A stretch of DNA of 7,310 nucleotides, taken from assembly GCA_030150965.1 (NCBI GenBank), contig JASLEW010000130.1, forward strand, positions 1 to 7,310, in the 5' to 3' direction. Positions within the stretch are counted from its first letter, which is position 1. Every line of letters starts with the position of its first letter. Position numbers and translations under genes: made by a program. Positions 6,762-7,310 of this stretch are shown in pieces. The notes under the pieces are model-generated. The model worked only from the letters and a program-made list of their open reading frames with translations, had not been told where the DNA came from and did no database searches. This stretch comes from Thermoanaerobaculia bacterium (lineage in GTDB: Bacteria > Acidobacteriota > Thermoanaerobaculia > Multivoradales > UBA5704).

Positions 6762-7310
6762 ATGCCAGCCCTCCGCCATCACGCGCTCCTGGTCGGCATC
6801 GACCGCTACTGCAACCTCCCGGCGCACGCGCAGCTGCGCAGCTGCGCCAACGACGCCCGCCTGATCGCCGGGACGCTCCGCGACCGCTTCGGCTTCCATC
6901 CGGACGAGATCCGCCTGCTGCTCGACGAGGAGGCCACCCAGGGCGACATCCGCGCGGCGCTCGCCGCCGTCCGCGCCGCGGCGCGGGCGGGCGACGCGGT
7001 GGTCTTCTACTACAGCGGCCACGGCTCGAAGACCCTCGACCGCGACGGCGACGAGCCCGGCGGCATGGACGAGACCCTCTTCCCGCACGACAGCGGGAGG
7101 AAGCCCTACGACAACCGCGACATCATCGACGACGAGCTCCACGAGTGGCTGCTCGCCGTCAGCGCCGTCACCGCCAACCTGGTGATGATCGCCGACACCT
7201 GCTTCAGCGGCGGCGTGGCCCGCGACGCCGCGTTCGGCGGCGGCCTCTCCAAGTGGGTCACGCCCGACTGCCGGCCGGCGCACGAGCTGCCGCCGCGGGC
7301 CGTCGCCGGC
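6762..7310 (+). CDS. Metacaspase-like peptidase, C14 caspase family (N-terminal 183 residues; cut by right edge)
   Basis: This is the N-terminal p20-like domain of a prokaryotic caspase homologue. It opens MPALRHHALLVGIDRYCNLP, the usual first beta strand, followed by LRSCANDARLIAGTLRDRFG (25-44). The catalytic His is in VVFYYSGHGSK (H87) and the catalytic Cys in IADTCFSGG (C147). Between them lie DRDGDEPGGMDETLFPHD (93-110) and IIDDELHEWL (121-130), the acidic segments typical of metacaspases and orthocaspases. D145, two residues before the Cys, matches the position that gives metacaspases Lys/Arg rather than Asp specificity, and D123/D124 match part of their calcium site; both are inferences from the family. 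No signal peptide is visible, so it is probably cytoplasmic, unlike the CHAT protein. The start ATG has only a weak GGAA (6751-6754) seven bases upstream. The rest of the protein, where a p10 region and often a sensor or effector domain would be, lies beyond the window. Confidence 0.9.
   Translation, partial: MPALRHHALLVGIDRYCNLPAHAQLRSCANDARLIAGTLRDRFGFHPDEIRLLLDEEATQGDIRAALAAVRAAARAGDAVVFYYSGHGSKTLDRDGDEPGGMDETLFPHDSGRKPYDNRDIIDDELHEWLLAVSAVTANLVMIADTCFSGGVARDAAFGGGLSKWVTPDCRPAHELPPRAVAG

Noticed and set aside
4679..6763. 694-codon open frame antisense to the CHAT gene
   Set aside because: It has no recognisable domain and a composition typical of antisense frames in GC-rich genes. The sense strand encodes complete TPR and CHAT domains.

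Overview
The window is very G+C-rich (about three quarters by eye) and almost fully coding, with strong G/C preference at third codon positions. That, and a gene order of ECF sigma factor, zinc-finger anti-sigma factor, exported TPR-CHAT protein and caspase-like peptidase, suggests a high-GC, multi-replicon-sized Gram-negative genome. I lean towards Acidobacteriota (Thermoanaerobaculia/Holophagae-like) or a myxobacterium-like lineage. This is inferred from style and architecture only; there is no rRNA or other taxonomic marker here.

Layout: (1) Positions 1-1650, minus strand: a Uup-type ABC-F ATPase with two complete ABC domains, running off the left edge with no stop in the window. (2) Positions 1651-1693: a 43-bp divergent intergenic strip that must carry the start signals of both flanking genes. 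(3) Positions 1694-2287 and 2284-3144, plus strand: an ECF sigma factor and its membrane-anchored zinc-finger anti-sigma factor, overlapping as ATGA. (4) Positions 3145-3283: a 139-bp gap with a GC-rich inverted repeat, a TATACT box and a 10-bp direct duplication at the next start codon. (5) Positions 3284-6433: a 1049-aa protein with an export signal, a PPC-like beta domain, about eight TPR-like repeats, a linker and a C-terminal CHAT peptidase domain with an intact His-Cys dyad. (6) Positions 6511-6681: a 56-aa proline-rich reading frame with the best Shine-Dalgarno in the window. (7) Positions 6762 to the right edge: the N-terminal 183 residues of a metacaspase-like (peptidase C14) protein with its His-Cys dyad intact.

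How the genes may work together: sigma and anti-sigma form a classical extracytoplasmic signalling pair. Everything downstream on the same strand looks like its output or its proteolytic input. Two different clan CD cysteine peptidases (CHAT and metacaspase) flank a tiny protein with no recognisable fold. An attractive but unproven reading is a proteolytic signalling or stress-response module: the exported TPR-CHAT protein senses something outside the cytoplasm and may act on the anti-sigma factor, while the 56-aa protein is a substrate, inhibitor or effector of one of the peptidases. The ABC-F gene is probably an unrelated housekeeping neighbour.
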